Below are positions 18,212 through 30,599 of a stretch of DNA of 64,000 nt, piece by piece. The position numbers and the translations under genes were made by a program. The notes beneath the pieces were generated by a model. That model was not told the DNA's origin. It did not search any database and was given only the letters and a program-made list of their open reading frames with translations. How positions within the stretch are numbered: the stretch's first letter is position 1; each line of letters starts with the position of its first letter. Source of the DNA: Lysobacterales bacterium (lineage in GTDB: Bacteria; Pseudomonadota; Gammaproteobacteria; Xanthomonadales; Rhodanobacteraceae); the NCBI GenBank assembly GCA_002632325.1, contig NSJK01000015.1:34538-98537 (forward strand), written 5' to 3'.

Positions 18212-18868
18212 TTATTCGTTCAAGTTGAAGTCAATCGGAACCAAGGCATAACCCTGTGCGGGCTTGCCACCCTTAGAACCCGGATTGAACTTCCAGGTCT
18301 TCACCGCATCGATCGCGGCTTGATCGAGCAAACGCGAACCACTGCTCTTCTGAACCGTGACATCCAGCGCACTGCCATCTTCACCCACCAGCACCTTGAG
18401 GATCACCTTGCCCTGCTGGTGTTGGCGCAGCGCCTGCGGCGGATAGCGCGGCGGACGCATCTTACGGTAACTGATGTTTTCGCTCGGCGCGATGTCAGCT
18501 GGCGGCGGCGGCGGCGCAGGCGGAGCCGGTGGCGGTGCGGGGACCGACATGGGCGTCTGCTCTTCGACGATCGGCGGAGCTGGCGGCGGCGGCGGCGCCT
18601 TCGGCGGCGGCTGCACCTTCTCGATGATCTTCGGCGGCGGCTTCTTGGGCGGTTCCGGCGGTGGTGGCGGCGGCGGCGGCGGTGGTGGTGGCGGTTCGAT
18701 GAACTCGACCATCACCTTCTTGTCGACCGTCTTGTCCTTGCTTGGTGGCGGTGCCACCGGCGCCATGATCATGGCGAACGCGAAAGCGTGCAGCGCGAAC
18801 GCGCTGCTGAATGCAGTAACGCGCTGCCAGCTGAACTGGTTGCCGCCAGATTGGGAATGATCTGCCAT
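18212..18868 (-). CDS. tonB: TonB energy transducer
   Basis: 218 residues. A membrane anchor at ~17-36 is followed by a very proline-rich periplasmic spacer (~59-125, including a run of 13 Pro) and the C-terminal TonB domain (~130-218: YPPQALRQHQQGKVILKVLV, then AAIDAVKTWKFNPGSKGGKP). The domain contacts TonB boxes of outer-membrane receptors such as the one encoded at 28.1-30.4 kb. It heads tonB-exbB-exbD1-exbD2. The ~230 bp upstream shows no convincing promoter, and no Fur box was found by eye. Confidence 0.96.
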   Translation of the reverse strand: MADHSQSGGNQFSWQRVTAFSSAFALHAFAFAMIMAPVAPPPSKDKTVDKKVMVEFIEPPPPPPPPPPPPPEPPKKPPPKIIEKVQPPPKAPPPPPAPPIVEEQTPMSVPAPPPAPPAPPPPPADIAPSENISYRKMRPPRYPPQALRQHQQGKVILKVLVGEDGSALDVTVQKSSGSRLLDQAAIDAVKTWKFNPGSKGGKPAQGYALVPIDFNLNE

Positions 18869-19098
18869 CAGTGATTGACCAACGAGATTATGTCTGTGCG
18901 GCCGCCCAAGCGCTTCCCGGCTTCAACCCCTAGAAGCCGCAGCGAAAGAACGCGAGTCCGACACGGTACAACAGCACATGCCGGTCCGACAAGCGCCCGG
19001 GAACTGTTCCAAGGCCATTGACGCATCTTTTCATTTCCTGGGGACGCACCAAAGGGGCCAATCGCATGCATTGCAACGTTGCTCGGCGGGTTGAGGGG

Positions 19099-20376
19099 TT
19101 ATTTTTTCTTGCTGGCGTTGATCTTGGCGCCCTTCTTGAGCGCCTGCAGACGTTGTTCCGCCATGGACTTTGCGCTGGGGAACGTCGCTGCCTTCTGCCA
19201 ATCCGCGCCTGCAGCCGTTGACTGGCCGAGATCGTTGTGGGCATCGCCGCGCAACAGGTAGGCCTCGCCTTCCTGGCGCAGACCGCCCTTGCTGATCGCC
19301 TGACTCAGCGAGTCGACGGCGTCCTTGGAGTTGCCGGCATAGAACTGCAGATAGCCGAGCTGGTATTGGACATTGCCGTCCTTGGCCAGCGGCGCGGCCT
19401 TGCCGTAGGCGTCAAGCGCGCAGGCATCGTCTTCGGCTTGCATGCACAGGTCGCCGAGCAGCTTGTAATTGTCGAGATTGCCTTGCAGGACATTCTTGGC
19501 GAGGCCTTCCTTGACGATGGCTGCGCCTTCCTTGGGCTTTTCGGCCATCGAGTACAGCTTGGCAAGTTGTGAATAGTCATCAGCGGTGTTGAACAAGCCA
19601 TCGCTCTTGGCCTTCGCCAGCACTTGCAGCGCTTGATCGGGCTTGTCGCCCTGAATGTAGACTTGGGCGAGCTGGTTGATCAGCTTCTTGTTGCCCGGAT
19701 CCTTTGCCAGCATCGCCTGTACGACCTTGGCGGCTTCGTCGTATTGGTTGAGCTCGAAGTAGCTCGCCATGAGGATCTGCGACCAACTGTCGTTGGGCTT
19801 TTCCGCCTTGGCGATCGCCTGCTTCATCGTGTCGATGGCGGGCTGGAACTTGTCGAGTCGGTAGTAGGCGTTGGCCTTGAGCGCGAGCTCGTCGGAATTC
19901 TGCGAGCCAGTTTCCTTTTCCCAGCGCTCCAAGGTTGCCAACGAGTCCTCGTACTTTTCGCTCTGCAACTGCATCTGGGCGAGGCGATAGAGCAGACTGA
20001 ACTGCGATTTGTTGGGCAAGGCATCCAGTTCGATCGCTTTCTTGTAGCCATCGATTGCCTGATCGGGCTTGTCGGCATTCCAATAGATCGTGCCGAGCAA
20101 CTCCTGCGCAAAGGCCTTGGCATAGGGGCTGGCCTTGCCTGAGCCGAGCACCTTTTCTGCGTAGGGCTGGGCATCAGCATCCTTGCCGTCGTTGAGAAGA
20201 TCGGCAGCCTTGTTGAGTGCGGTTTGCTCGCTCGAGCCCAGCGAGGCCTTGGGCTCCTTGCGCGTTGCGTGCGGATAGGGGTTGTCTTCCTTTTTCGTGT
20301 CACGCGCAAAGGATATGGTCGAGAACGCAAATCCAAGCGCGCACAACGCCACCAGAAAAACATTCATGCGTTTCAT
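19099..20376 (-). CDS. Exported tetratricopeptide-repeat protein
   Basis: 425 residues from the ATG at 20376, which has a GGGGTGA ribosome site. A signal peptide at ~1-24 ends in ISFARD. Roughly ten TPR-like helix pairs follow (for example YAKAFAQELLGTIYWNADKPDQAI and DELALKANAYYRLDKFQPAI). The C-terminus is Lys-rich (ALKKGAKINASKKK). Its place between gyrB and tonB is shared by Xanthomonadales genomes. Periplasmic scaffolding for the Ton system is a reasonable guess but is not shown by the sequence. Confidence 0.85.
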   Translation of the reverse strand: MKRMNVFLVALCALGFAFSTISFARDTKKEDNPYPHATRKEPKASLGSSEQTALNKAADLLNDGKDADAQPYAEKVLGSGKASPYAKAFAQELLGTIYWNADKPDQAIDGYKKAIELDALPNKSQFSLLYRLAQMQLQSEKYEDSLATLERWEKETGSQNSDELALKANAYYRLDKFQPAIDTMKQAIAKAEKPNDSWSQILMASYFELNQYDEAAKVVQAMLAKDPGNKKLINQLAQVYIQGDKPDQALQVLAKAKSDGLFNTADDYSQLAKLYSMAEKPKEGAAIVKEGLAKNVLQGNLDNYKLLGDLCMQAEDDACALDAYGKAAPLAKDGNVQYQLGYLQFYAGNSKDAVDSLSQAISKGGLRQEGEAYLLRGDAHNDLGQSTAAGADWQKAATFPSAKSMAEQRLQALKKGAKINASKKK

Positions 20377-20508
20377 GCCATCACCCCGTTTGTACGAAAG
20401 CTGTCGTTTGTGTCGCTCGGTGAGTGCGCGAGCGTAGCGCTTCGATGGTGGCGCGCACAAGCCGATGCGCTTGCACCGACCTTCTTGCTGCGTAGCACAA
20501 TAAGCCGT

Positions 20509-22962
<2,454 letters not shown>

Positions 22963-24039
22963 TTATAGCAGTCGGCGCACCCGACCTTGTTCCACGTGGA
23001 ACCTCGCGAGAGCGCCGGGAAGTTGTTCATACGCAGGTGACCACTCTGTTGCCGTAGCCAGTACCTGAGCGCCGCTGTCCGCGGTCATCCCCATCGCGCG
23101 ATCCATATGCTCTCGGTCTATTTCGGAAGTCAGATCGTCCAGACACAGGATCGGCATCTCGCCCTGGCTTTCCTGATACAGGCCGGCTTGCGCCATCAAC
23201 AAGGCAAACGCGGCGAGTTTTTCCTGACCGCGTGACAAGTGTTCCCGCTTTGGCGCGAACTCGAATTCCAGCGACCAATCGGCCCGATGCGGCCCTCGCG
23301 TCGTATGCCCGCGCTCCTGATCCCTGCCCTGCACCGCCGACAACTCCTCACCGAGTGATCGATTCGGATCGTGCCCGACACGGAAATGAAGCCGCGGCGC
23401 TCCGAGCTGAGGCAAGAGTTGCTGCAGCAGTGGTGCTGCTCGCTGGGCGAGCCCATCAAAATAACGGGAGCGCATGAGCGACAAGGGTTCTCCCCAACGA
23501 GTCAACTCCGCGCTCCAGGCAGTGAGCTCTGCGTCGCTTGATCGGGATCTCAGCAAGGCATTGCGTTGGCGCAAGGCTCGTTGATAACGAATCCAGGTGG
23601 CAAGAAATGACTGTTCCACGTGGAACACACCCCAATCCATGAAGCGTCGACGTTCGTTGGCCGCACCACTCAGCAGCGCATGGGAACCCGGTTCGAAGCA
23701 CAACACGGCCGCGTGCCGCATGAGCTCGCCTACCGTCGTCGTCTCGCCGCCGACACGGGCTTCCAAACGACCCCGGAACCGACCGATCGCCAGTTTCCGG
23801 CGGACGCGCCCACTGTCGAGTTCGCTGTGGATCGTGTAGCCGTCGCGACCTTGCTGCACGAGCGCGTCGCGCGTCCCCGCACGAAACGACTGCCCATGCG
23901 ACAGCAAATAGGCTGCTTCGAGTATCGTCGTCTTGCCGGCGCCGTTGGCACCAACGAAGAGGTTCCAGCCGGGTTCGATCGCCAGTTCCAGCGTATCGAA
24001 CAGACGCAGACCGTCAATCCGCAGCGAGCCCAGTTCCAC
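22963..24039 (-). CDS. recF: DNA replication/repair protein RecF
   Basis: 358 residues. An SMC-like ATPase with Walker A GANGAGKTT (~30-38), the signature LSRGQEKLAAFAL (~268-280) and Walker B ILCLDDLTSE (~300-309). It loads RecA at single-strand gaps with RecO and RecR. The start is GTG at 24039, 27 bp after the dnaN stop. Length and order are normal for the origin region. Confidence 0.97.
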   Translation of the reverse strand: MELGSLRIDGLRLFDTLELAIEPGWNLFVGANGAGKTTILEAAYLLSHGQSFRAGTRDALVQQGRDGYTIHSELDSGRVRRKLAIGRFRGRLEARVGGETTTVGELMRHAAVLCFEPGSHALLSGAANERRRFMDWGVFHVEQSFLATWIRYQRALRQRNALLRSRSSDAELTAWSAELTRWGEPLSLMRSRYFDGLAQRAAPLLQQLLPQLGAPRLHFRVGHDPNRSLGEELSAVQGRDQERGHTTRGPHRADWSLEFEFAPKREHLSRGQEKLAAFALLMAQAGLYQESQGEMPILCLDDLTSEIDREHMDRAMGMTADSGAQVLATATEWSPAYEQLPGALARFHVEQGRVRRLL

Positions 24040-24066
24040 GTCTTGGCGCTGTTTGCTTTTCTGCCC

Positions 24067-25167
24067 TCACAGGCGCAGCGGCATCACCACATGCCGCGTG
24101 TCATCCGAATCCGGCTTGCGCAGAAGGCAGCTGGACTGGCCATCACGCAGGCACAGCAGGACTTCGTCCGCCTCGATCGCGCCAAGGGCGTCGAGCAGGT
24201 AGTTCACGTTGAATCCGACGTTCAGCTCCGACACCCCGGTCCTGGCCTCGATTTCTTCGATGGCCTCTTCCTGCTCCGGGTTGTGCGCGACGATGCGCAG
24301 CTTGTTCGGCGAGACCTCGAGCTTGACCCCGCGATACTTCTCGTTCGACAAGATGGCTGCTCGCTGGAGCGCATCACGCATGTCGGAGCGCTGCACGCGG
24401 ACCTCCTTGTCGGCACCAATCGGAATGACCGCTTCGTAATCGGGAAAACGCCCATCGACCAGTTTGGACGTGAAAGTCACACCTTCGCGCCGGACGCGCA
24501 GATGGTTGCGGGCGAACTCGAGCTCGACCACGGCATCACCTGATTCGAACAGGCCTTGCAGTTCATTGATGCCCTTGCGCGGAACGATCACATGTCGCGG
24601 CGAGCTGACCTTGTCCTGCAATTTGGCTTCGCTCATCGCCAGTCGATGACCGTCGGTCGCAACGCAACGCAGACTGCTTTCGCGCAAGTCGAACAACATG
24701 CCATTGAGGTAGTAGCGCACATCCTGATTCGCCATCGCGAACGAAGTGCGTTGCATCAGATCCTTGAGTGTGGCTTCGGGCAGGCTCACGCGCTCAACCA
24801 GTTCAATCGAATCGACGGTCGGAAATTCGCTCGCTGGCAAGGTTGCCAAGGTATAACGGCCCCGACCGGCTACTACCGTCACGCGCTCTCCGCTGCGTTC
24901 CATCTTGATCCGACAGCCATCCGGCAAGGCCCGGCAGATATCGAAGAGCTTGCGCGCCGGCACGGTCACCTCGCCCGCAACGAGATCGTCAGCGTCGGTT
25001 CGCGCGCACATCTCCACTTCGAGATCGGTCGCGGTCAACGTCACGCCATTCGAATCGACCACCAGCAAGAGATTGGCGAGTACGGGCAGTGTTTGCCGGC
25101 GTTCGACGACACCCACGACCTGTTGCAAGCGCTTGAGTAGCGTTTCTCGTTGGATGCTGAAGCGCAT
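24067..25167 (-). CDS. dnaN: DNA polymerase III sliding clamp (beta subunit)
   Basis: 366 residues, the usual length for the beta clamp, with three repeated clamp domains. Typical stretches are MRFSIQRETLLKRLQQVVGV at the start, GRYTLATLPASEFP (~115-128), DGHRLAMSEAKL and the C-terminal ending HVVMPLRL. Its 207-bp upstream gap to dnaA is the AT-rich candidate origin. Confidence 0.98.
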   Translation of the reverse strand: MRFSIQRETLLKRLQQVVGVVERRQTLPVLANLLLVVDSNGVTLTATDLEVEMCARTDADDLVAGEVTVPARKLFDICRALPDGCRIKMERSGERVTVVAGRGRYTLATLPASEFPTVDSIELVERVSLPEATLKDLMQRTSFAMANQDVRYYLNGMLFDLRESSLRCVATDGHRLAMSEAKLQDKVSSPRHVIVPRKGINELQGLFESGDAVVELEFARNHLRVRREGVTFTSKLVDGRFPDYEAVIPIGADKEVRVQRSDMRDALQRAAILSNEKYRGVKLEVSPNKLRIVAHNPEQEEAIEEIEARTGVSELNVGFNVNYLLDALGAIEADEVLLCLRDGQSSCLLRKPDSDDTRHVVMPLRL

Positions 25168-25374
25168 GGCTTGTCTGTCCTGTCTTTGTCTTGTTGTGGA
25201 ACGATATCTGTTGTTGGTCTTGTGGATTCTTGAATTTGTCTATTTTTTATTTGTTAATCAATTAGTTACATCGTTGTTTCGAAAGCGGAACCGTTTGCCT
25301 TTCCTGTGCATGATCAGTGCATAACTCTTTTCGCAGAATCTGTCCACAGCTTATCCCGCAGCCACCAACATCTC
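25168..25374. other. Putative chromosomal replication origin (oriC)
   Basis: A 207-bp dnaA-dnaN spacer that is markedly AT-rich against its GC-rich surroundings, especially 25228-25270 (runs such as TATTTTTTATTTG and TTAATCAATTAG). DnaA-box-like 9-mers are present but degenerate: TGTGGATTC at 25221-25229 and CTGTCCACA at 25340-25348 (7 of 9 each against TTATCCACA), plus weaker ones at 25196 and 25351. Xanthomonas oriC is reported in this same spacer (recalled). A GATC occurs at 25311. A GC-skew plot would be decisive. Confidence 0.65.
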
Positions 25375-26685
25375 TCAGCCTGTGAGTTGGCGCAACAGTT
25401 TGTCCCAGTCCTGCCGCAATTTGCCGTCCGTCTCCCGCAGGTCACGCACGGTTCGGCAGGCATGCAACACGGTGGTGTGATCACGACCCCCGAAAGCGTC
25501 CCCTATCTCCGGCAGGCTGTGCTCGGTCAGTTCCTTGGCCAGGGTCATGGCGATCTGCCGTGGCCGCGCGATCGAGCGACTGCGGCGCTTGGACAGCAGA
25601 TCGACCACGCGCATCTGATAGTAGTCTGCCACGACCTTCTGGATGTTGGGGATGCTGATTGCCTGTGCATGCACGGTGAGCAGGTCGCGCAAGGTTTCCT
25701 GCGCGAAATCCTGACTGATCGGCTTGCCGACAAAATGCGCGCGCGCCACCAGGGTATTGAGTGCGCCTTCGAGGTCGCGCACGTTCGAGCGCATGCGACG
25801 CGCGATCAACACCGCGACGTCCTCCGGCAATTCGACGCCTTTGGCCTGCGCCTTGGCGAGCACGATCGCCGCACGCGTCTCGAAATCCGGCGGCTCGATG
25901 GCCACCGACAGACCCCAACCCAAACGCGACTTCAGGCGTGGTTCGAGCTTGTCCACTTCCTTGGGGTAACGATCACAGGTGAGGATGATCTGCTGCTTGC
26001 CTTCGAACAGCGCATTGAAGGTATGAAAGAACTCTTCCTGCGTGGTGTCCTTGCCAGCGAAAAACTGGATGTCGTCGATGAGCAGCGCATCGACCGAGCG
26101 GAAGCGGCGCTTGAACTCGTCCATGTTCTTCTGCTGCAGCGCGCGCACCATGCCGCTCACGAACTGCTCCGAACGCAGGTAGAGGATCTTCACGTCGGGT
26201 TTGTTCGAACGCATGAGGTTGCCGGCTGCATGCATCAGGTGGGTCTTGCCCAGGCCGGTGCCGCCGTACAGCAGCAAGGGGTTGTAGGCACGCCCGGGAT
26301 TTTGCGCGACCTGCATCGCCGCCGCCTTGCCAAGCTGGTTCGACTTGCCTTCGATGAAGGTCTCGAAGGTGTAGCTGGCATCGATGTTCGACTCGCTCGG
26401 CCGTTCGCCGGGACGACCGCGCGGGGTCACCTTGCCGGGCGGACTTGCACGCGTGCCCAGACGCAGATCCACCACCACGTCATCTTGCGCATAGTGCGCA
26501 ACCACCTGTTTGATGGTGGGCAGGAAGCGTTCGCGAATCGTGTCCAGCGTGTAGGGATTGGGCGCCCACAAGGTCAACAAGCCCGCATCCTCGCTCGCCT
26601 GCAAAGGCGCGAGGTAGGTATGGATATCGTCAGCGTTGAACTGACTTTCCAATCGGGAAAGACAACGGGGCCAAAGCTCACTCAT
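25375..26685 (-). CDS. dnaA: Chromosomal replication initiator DnaA
   Basis: 436 residues from the ATG at 26685 ([16 protein letters not shown]); five upstream codons in frame are not needed. Domain I is ~1-85, a short linker is ~86-105, and the AAA+ domain has Walker [11 protein letters not shown] (~141-150) and Walker [10 protein letters not shown] (~206-214). Domain IV carries the DnaA signature [15 protein letters not shown] near 394-408. The gene is transcribed towards the candidate origin and dnaN. Confidence 0.98.
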   Translation of the reverse strand: MSELWPRCLSRLESQFNADDIHTYLAPLQASEDAGLLTLWAPNPYTLDTIRERFLPTIKQVVAHYAQDDVVVDLRLGTRASPPGKVTPRGRPGERPSESNIDASYTFETFIEGKSNQLGKAAAMQVAQNPGRAYNPLLLYGGTGLGKTHLMHAAGNLMRSNKPDVKILYLRSEQFVSGMVRALQQKNMDEFKRRFRSVDALLIDDIQFFAGKDTTQEEFFHTFNALFEGKQQIILTCDRYPKEVDKLEPRLKSRLGWGLSVAIEPPDFETRAAIVLAKAQAKGVELPEDVAVLIARRMRSNVRDLEGALNTLVARAHFVGKPISQDFAQETLRDLLTVHAQAISIPNIQKVVADYYQMRVVDLLSKRRSRSIARPRQIAMTLAKELTEHSLPEIGDAFGGRDHTTVLHACRTVRDLRETDGKLRQDWDKLLRQLTG

Positions 26686-26929
26686 GGCGACACGGGGCAA
26701 TCAGAAGCAGGCGTGCACGAACGTGCCGGCCCGGCCTTGCAGCATACCAGCCGGAGCGTGCGCGGGAGCGACAAAAACCTGGTGAACTCGATGATCGCGC
26801 GTGTCAGAACCAGCGGATGTCACCGACAGCGTGTCTGCTGCCCGGCGCACATCGAGAACTGAACCCTTGAACCGAACGAAGCGATCAAAGCGCCGAGAAG
26901 CGCAGGACCTTGCCGGTGCAGATGCCGAC

Positions 26930-27931
26930 TCACTGCAACGCCGCACCCAGGGCGGCAGACATCGTGGCAATCGCGCGCAGCTGCACGCCTTCGCGCGTGT
27001 CGTAATTCTGCCCGCTGAAGCCCCACCAATCCCAACAACCCTTCGGATTCAGTGGCGCCAAGGTCGCGCGCGTCTGCGGGTAGAGCACGACGACATCGTA
27101 AGCGTCGGCCCACCGGTTATAGCCCGCTTCGCGCACGAACTTCTCACCTATCGTGTCGGCGTTCTGCTGGCAACCATGGAAGACGATGTGCAAACCGCAG
27201 CGACTGCCCTTGGCACATGCTTCAGGCACATAGACATAGCCCTTGCCGGCCAGAAAGGCGTCGGACTCCCCACGATAAAGATCCTGATCGAAGCTGCGCA
27301 CGGAGCCTTGTGCCCTGTCCGCCGACCGCCGCGGCTTGCCAAGCAGCTTCTCGAAAATCGTTCCGGCGGCATCGAAACCGCAATGGCCGATGTAGGGCGC
27401 TGCACTGACCGCGCAGGAGGCGCCCGCATCGAGCGTTGGAAACGTGTGGCTGAAGGCACGCCCAAGATCCACGCTCAGCTTCGCCTCGGGTGCGATCGCG
27501 CGATACAGCTCGCTACTCGCGACGCTCAAGGACTCGGACACGGTTTCATCGCCCTTGCCGTGCAAGATCAAAACCTGATCTCCGGCCAGACCTGCGAGCG
27601 GCGCGATTCGGCCCGCCTTCGCCGCTTCCCTCGCGGCCGTGGCGAGGGTGGCGATGTCCGGTCCCTTGCCCTGCGCAGGGGTCATGCACTGCGCCAGCGC
27701 CGTCGAAAGCGAACCTTGCGCGCAGTGCCAAGGTCCCCCCGCGAGATAGGCCGCACCGGCAAGACGATCCGAAAAAGCCAGATGCATCTGCTGCGCCATG
27801 TAGGCGCCGGAGGAAATTCCCGAAACGGTGATGCGGGCAGGATCAAGTTTGAGCGGCGGCAACCCTGACTCAGCAGCCCGGGCACCTGGAACCGCAAATA
27901 CCACCGCAAGCAATGCACTGGAAAGACGCAT
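26930..27931 (-). CDS. Secreted PHB-depolymerase-family esterase
   Basis: 333 residues from the ATG at 27931, which has a near-perfect AGGAGGGG site; the longer frame to 27982 is rejected. A signal peptide is at ~1-20. The lipase box GISSGAYM (~38-45) holds the catalytic Ser; a C-terminal Asp and His (FHGCQQNADTIG region) complete the expected alpha/beta-hydrolase fold. There are several Cys pairs, as in extracellular enzymes. The family hydrolyses polyhydroxybutyrate or its oligomers. It occupies the position upstream of dnaA where rpmH-rnpA would be expected. A GntP-type permease 2.7 kb away could import hydroxybutyrate, but this link is inferred. Confidence 0.85.
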   Translation of the reverse strand: MRLSSALLAVVFAVPGARAAESGLPPLKLDPARITVSGISSGAYMAQQMHLAFSDRLAGAAYLAGGPWHCAQGSLSTALAQCMTPAQGKGPDIATLATAAREAAKAGRIAPLAGLAGDQVLILHGKGDETVSESLSVASSELYRAIAPEAKLSVDLGRAFSHTFPTLDAGASCAVSAAPYIGHCGFDAAGTIFEKLLGKPRRSADRAQGSVRSFDQDLYRGESDAFLAGKGYVYVPEACAKGSRCGLHIVFHGCQQNADTIGEKFVREAGYNRWADAYDVVVLYPQTRATLAPLNPKGCWDWWGFSGQNYDTREGVQLRAIATMSAALGAALQ

Positions 27932-28070
27932 GGAACCCCTCCTTTGCGCAGCAAGCTTGCTGGTGACGGCCAGCGCGTTCATGCCGAAGCCGATGAATCA
28001 GTAGACGCGCAGCTGGCCATGGTCGATCCGTGACCAGGCGGCTGGAAAGTGCCGCGACGCGAGACGTGGA

Positions 28071-28100
28071 CTGCCGCTTGCCAAGCGAGGCAAGCGGCAG
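28071..28100 (-). terminator. Hairpin downstream of the TonB-dependent receptor
   Basis: A perfect 12-bp stem (CTGCCGCTTGCC, 6-nt loop, complement) starts 15 bp after the receptor stop codon. No T-run follows. Confidence 0.5.
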
Positions 28101-28114
28101 CCGCGCGACGCACC

Positions 28115-30421
28115 TCAGAAACTGTAGCGCGCCGAAATGTAGTAGTTGCGTGGCCAGCCGAAATAGGCGGTCTGGATGTTGCCGACGCTCGAAAACTCCT
28201 GACCGTCTGTCTTGTACACCTTGTCGGTCAAGTTGCGCACGCCGGCGCGGATTTGCCAATGCCCGTCGGCCGAATCGAACACGCCGAACAGGCCCACAAG
28301 GGCGAACGAGGGTTGCATGAGACCAGGTCGATTGTCGACGCTGAGCCAGGTGTCGTCGCGATAGGAGACATCACCACCCAGGGTGAGCGCCGCACCACTG
28401 CCGAAGCCGAAGGTATGCGCGAGCGCTACGCGCGCCGTGAATTCCGGCGAGAACGGAACGTGGTCATGCAGCGAGGCCAGCGTCGGGAACATCTGCACGC
28501 GTGGATCGACGAACTTGTCATAGCGTGCATTGAGCCACGACAACTGCCCCGACAAGCGCGTGCCTTCACCGAACAGCGCCGCACCCTCGATCTCGATGCC
28601 ATCCATCTTCAGGCTCGCCGCGTTGAGCACCGGGAACGAGAACACCGGATTGGCCGGATCGCCGCTGACTGCCGAGACGCGCGCCTGGAAATCGCGGTAG
28701 TTGCTGTGGAACGCAGCCACATTCGCCTGCAGGCGATTGTCGGCCGAGCGCATCTTCAGGCCCAACTCATAGGTCCACACATACTCGGGATTGAAGATCG
28801 GATTGGCCGCTTCGGCCGCCGAGTTGGCGCGACCGTTGAAGCCGCCCGACTTGAAGCCGCGATTGGCAGAGACATAGCCCATCAACTGCTCGTTGAACTG
28901 TTTCTGCAGCGACAGCGATGGTGTGAGAGCATTCCAACCATGACTGGTCGGCGGGATCACCGCCTGCGGATCCTGCGAGGCAGCTTGCAACGGCGCTCCA
29001 AAGAAAGCGCTGGTGGTGCGCCAGTAATCCTTGGTCTCGTGCGTGTAACGCAAGCCCGCGGCCAGCGTCCAGGTCGGCGCGAACTCCCAACTCAGATGCG
29101 CAAATGCCGCGCTGCTGGTGGTGGTCTGACGATCGTCGATCGTGCGCAGGAAGCCGATCGGCAGCGTGCCGAGCAGCAGCAGATTGTCGGCGTAGGCTTC
29201 CTGATGCGAAGGCAGCATCTCGCGCATCCAGTACAAGCCATAGACGGCCTGCAGGTTGCTGCCGTTGTCGTACTGCAACTGCAGTTCCTGGCTCGCTTGC
29301 TTCTGGTTGAAATCGACCAGCACATCGCCGAGCTCGAACTGCGAGGCATCGATATCGATGTAGGCATCGCTGTCGAGCCAGCGGTAGGCGCTGATGCTCT
29401 TGAACTTCCATGCCTCGCTGATTTGCCAGTCCATGCTCAGGCTCACGCCCTTGTGCTCCAGATCCTGACCCTTGTCCGGGCCGAACGAGGTGCGCGCATG
29501 GAAATCCCAGGTTCCACCGGGTGGTGTGTAGAGCAGGGTAGGCGGCGTCCCCGGCGAGAGGTTGGTGGCAAACAGAGGCGCAGTGGGCGCACCGAGTGTG
29601 AGCGCCGTACTCTGGTTGATGTAGTCGAGCGCGAGCGTGGCCTTGAAGCTCTCGCTCGGCTTGAACTGCAGCTTGGCGCGAAACGCCTTGCTGTCATCGT
29701 CGTTGTAGCGGTTGCCGGTCGTGACATCCTTGACGTAACCGTCATTGCCGGTGATCGCACCGGCGATGCTGGCCGACCACATGTCATTGAAAGCGCCGGC
29801 AAGATAGAACCGCCCTTCGGCGCGTCCGTAGTTGCCCAGCGTCAGCTCGGCGCTGCCGGTGGTCGCATCGCTCGGGTCCTTGGTCACGATCTTGATCGCG
29901 CCGCCGGTCGAATTCTTGCCATACAAGGTCCCTTGCGGACCACGCAGGACTTCCACGTGATCGACGTCGAACAGGCCGAGCAAGGCTCCCTGGATGCGCG
30001 AGTAGTAGACATCGTCCACGTACATGCCCACGCCCGGATCAAAAGTCTGCAAGGCATCCGGCTGGCCGATGCCTCGGATGAAGATGTTGGCGCTGTTGGA
30101 TGAGCCACGACCCTGCACCACGTTGAGCCCGGGCACGGCACCTTGCAGTCCGTCGAGATTCTCGACCTGCAGGTCCTTGAGATCCTCTTCGCTGAAGGCG
30201 CTCACCGCGACCGGAATCTTCTCGATGTTTTCCGACCGCCGCCGCGCCGTCACCTTGATGGCTTCCAGCTCGGTGGGCTGGGCGTTGGGCGAGGCGGGGG
30301 CTGATTCCTGATCAGCAGCCGCCGCCACTTCCGGCGCAGCTGCATGGTCGGCGGCAATTGCCGACTGGGTGAATGCGCCCAGCGCGCAGGCAATGGCCAA
30401 ACCCAACAGATGACGTTGCAT
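28115..30421 (-). CDS. TonB-dependent outer-membrane receptor
   Basis: 768 residues. The signal peptide ends near AIAAD (~22-24). An Ala/Pro-rich linker is followed by EAIKVTARRRSENIEKIPVAV (TonB-box-like start and plug, ~40-170, with VEVLRGPQGTLYGKNSTGGAI). A 22-strand beta-barrel runs to the C-terminal ARYSF, with the terminal Phe typical of outer-membrane proteins. The IEKIPVAVSAF start and overall pattern fit the catechol/complex-organic-substrate receptor group common in Xanthomonadales and Sphingomonads. The ATG at 30421 has GGGGGAA before it. It is divergent from a GntP-type permease, so both may serve uptake of one substrate, whose identity is unknown. Confidence 0.93.
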   Translation of the reverse strand: MQRHLLGLAIACALGAFTQSAIAADHAAAPEVAAAADQESAPASPNAQPTELEAIKVTARRRSENIEKIPVAVSAFSEEDLKDLQVENLDGLQGAVPGLNVVQGRGSSNSANIFIRGIGQPDALQTFDPGVGMYVDDVYYSRIQGALLGLFDVDHVEVLRGPQGTLYGKNSTGGAIKIVTKDPSDATTGSAELTLGNYGRAEGRFYLAGAFNDMWSASIAGAITGNDGYVKDVTTGNRYNDDDSKAFRAKLQFKPSESFKATLALDYINQSTALTLGAPTAPLFATNLSPGTPPTLLYTPPGGTWDFHARTSFGPDKGQDLEHKGVSLSMDWQISEAWKFKSISAYRWLDSDAYIDIDASQFELGDVLVDFNQKQASQELQLQYDNGSNLQAVYGLYWMREMLPSHQEAYADNLLLLGTLPIGFLRTIDDRQTTTSSAAFAHLSWEFAPTWTLAAGLRYTHETKDYWRTTSAFFGAPLQAASQDPQAVIPPTSHGWNALTPSLSLQKQFNEQLMGYVSANRGFKSGGFNGRANSAAEAANPIFNPEYVWTYELGLKMRSADNRLQANVAAFHSNYRDFQARVSAVSGDPANPVFSFPVLNAASLKMDGIEIEGAALFGEGTRLSGQLSWLNARYDKFVDPRVQMFPTLASLHDHVPFSPEFTARVALAHTFGFGSGAALTLGGDVSYRDDTWLSVDNRPGLMQPSFALVGLFGVFDSADGHWQIRAGVRNLTDKVYKTDGQEFSSVGNIQTAYFGWPRNYYISARYSF

Positions 30422-30599
30422 GGTTCCCCCACGAAGTGATGCCGGCCCACCACGGGCCACGGTACCTGCAGGCTAGGCCAGCGCTCGCTCGCCGGCACTT
30501 GTACCTTCGTACAGTGGGATGCGGATGCGGCCTGCGCATACTCGGGCCGACATGCCCGCGGCCTTTGCGGGACTTTCATCGTTGCAAGGATCACAACCG

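Noticed and set aside
18869..19098. Fur-box or riboswitch upstream of tonB
   Set aside because: No matching palindrome or conserved RNA structure could be seen by eye.
25306..26862. 518-residue open frame opposite dnaA
   Set aside because: Shadow of dnaA, starting inside the candidate origin.
28049..30103. 684-residue open frame opposite the TonB-dependent receptor
   Set aside because: The opposite frame encodes a complete receptor; the antisense frame has Arg-rich, motif-free sequence.
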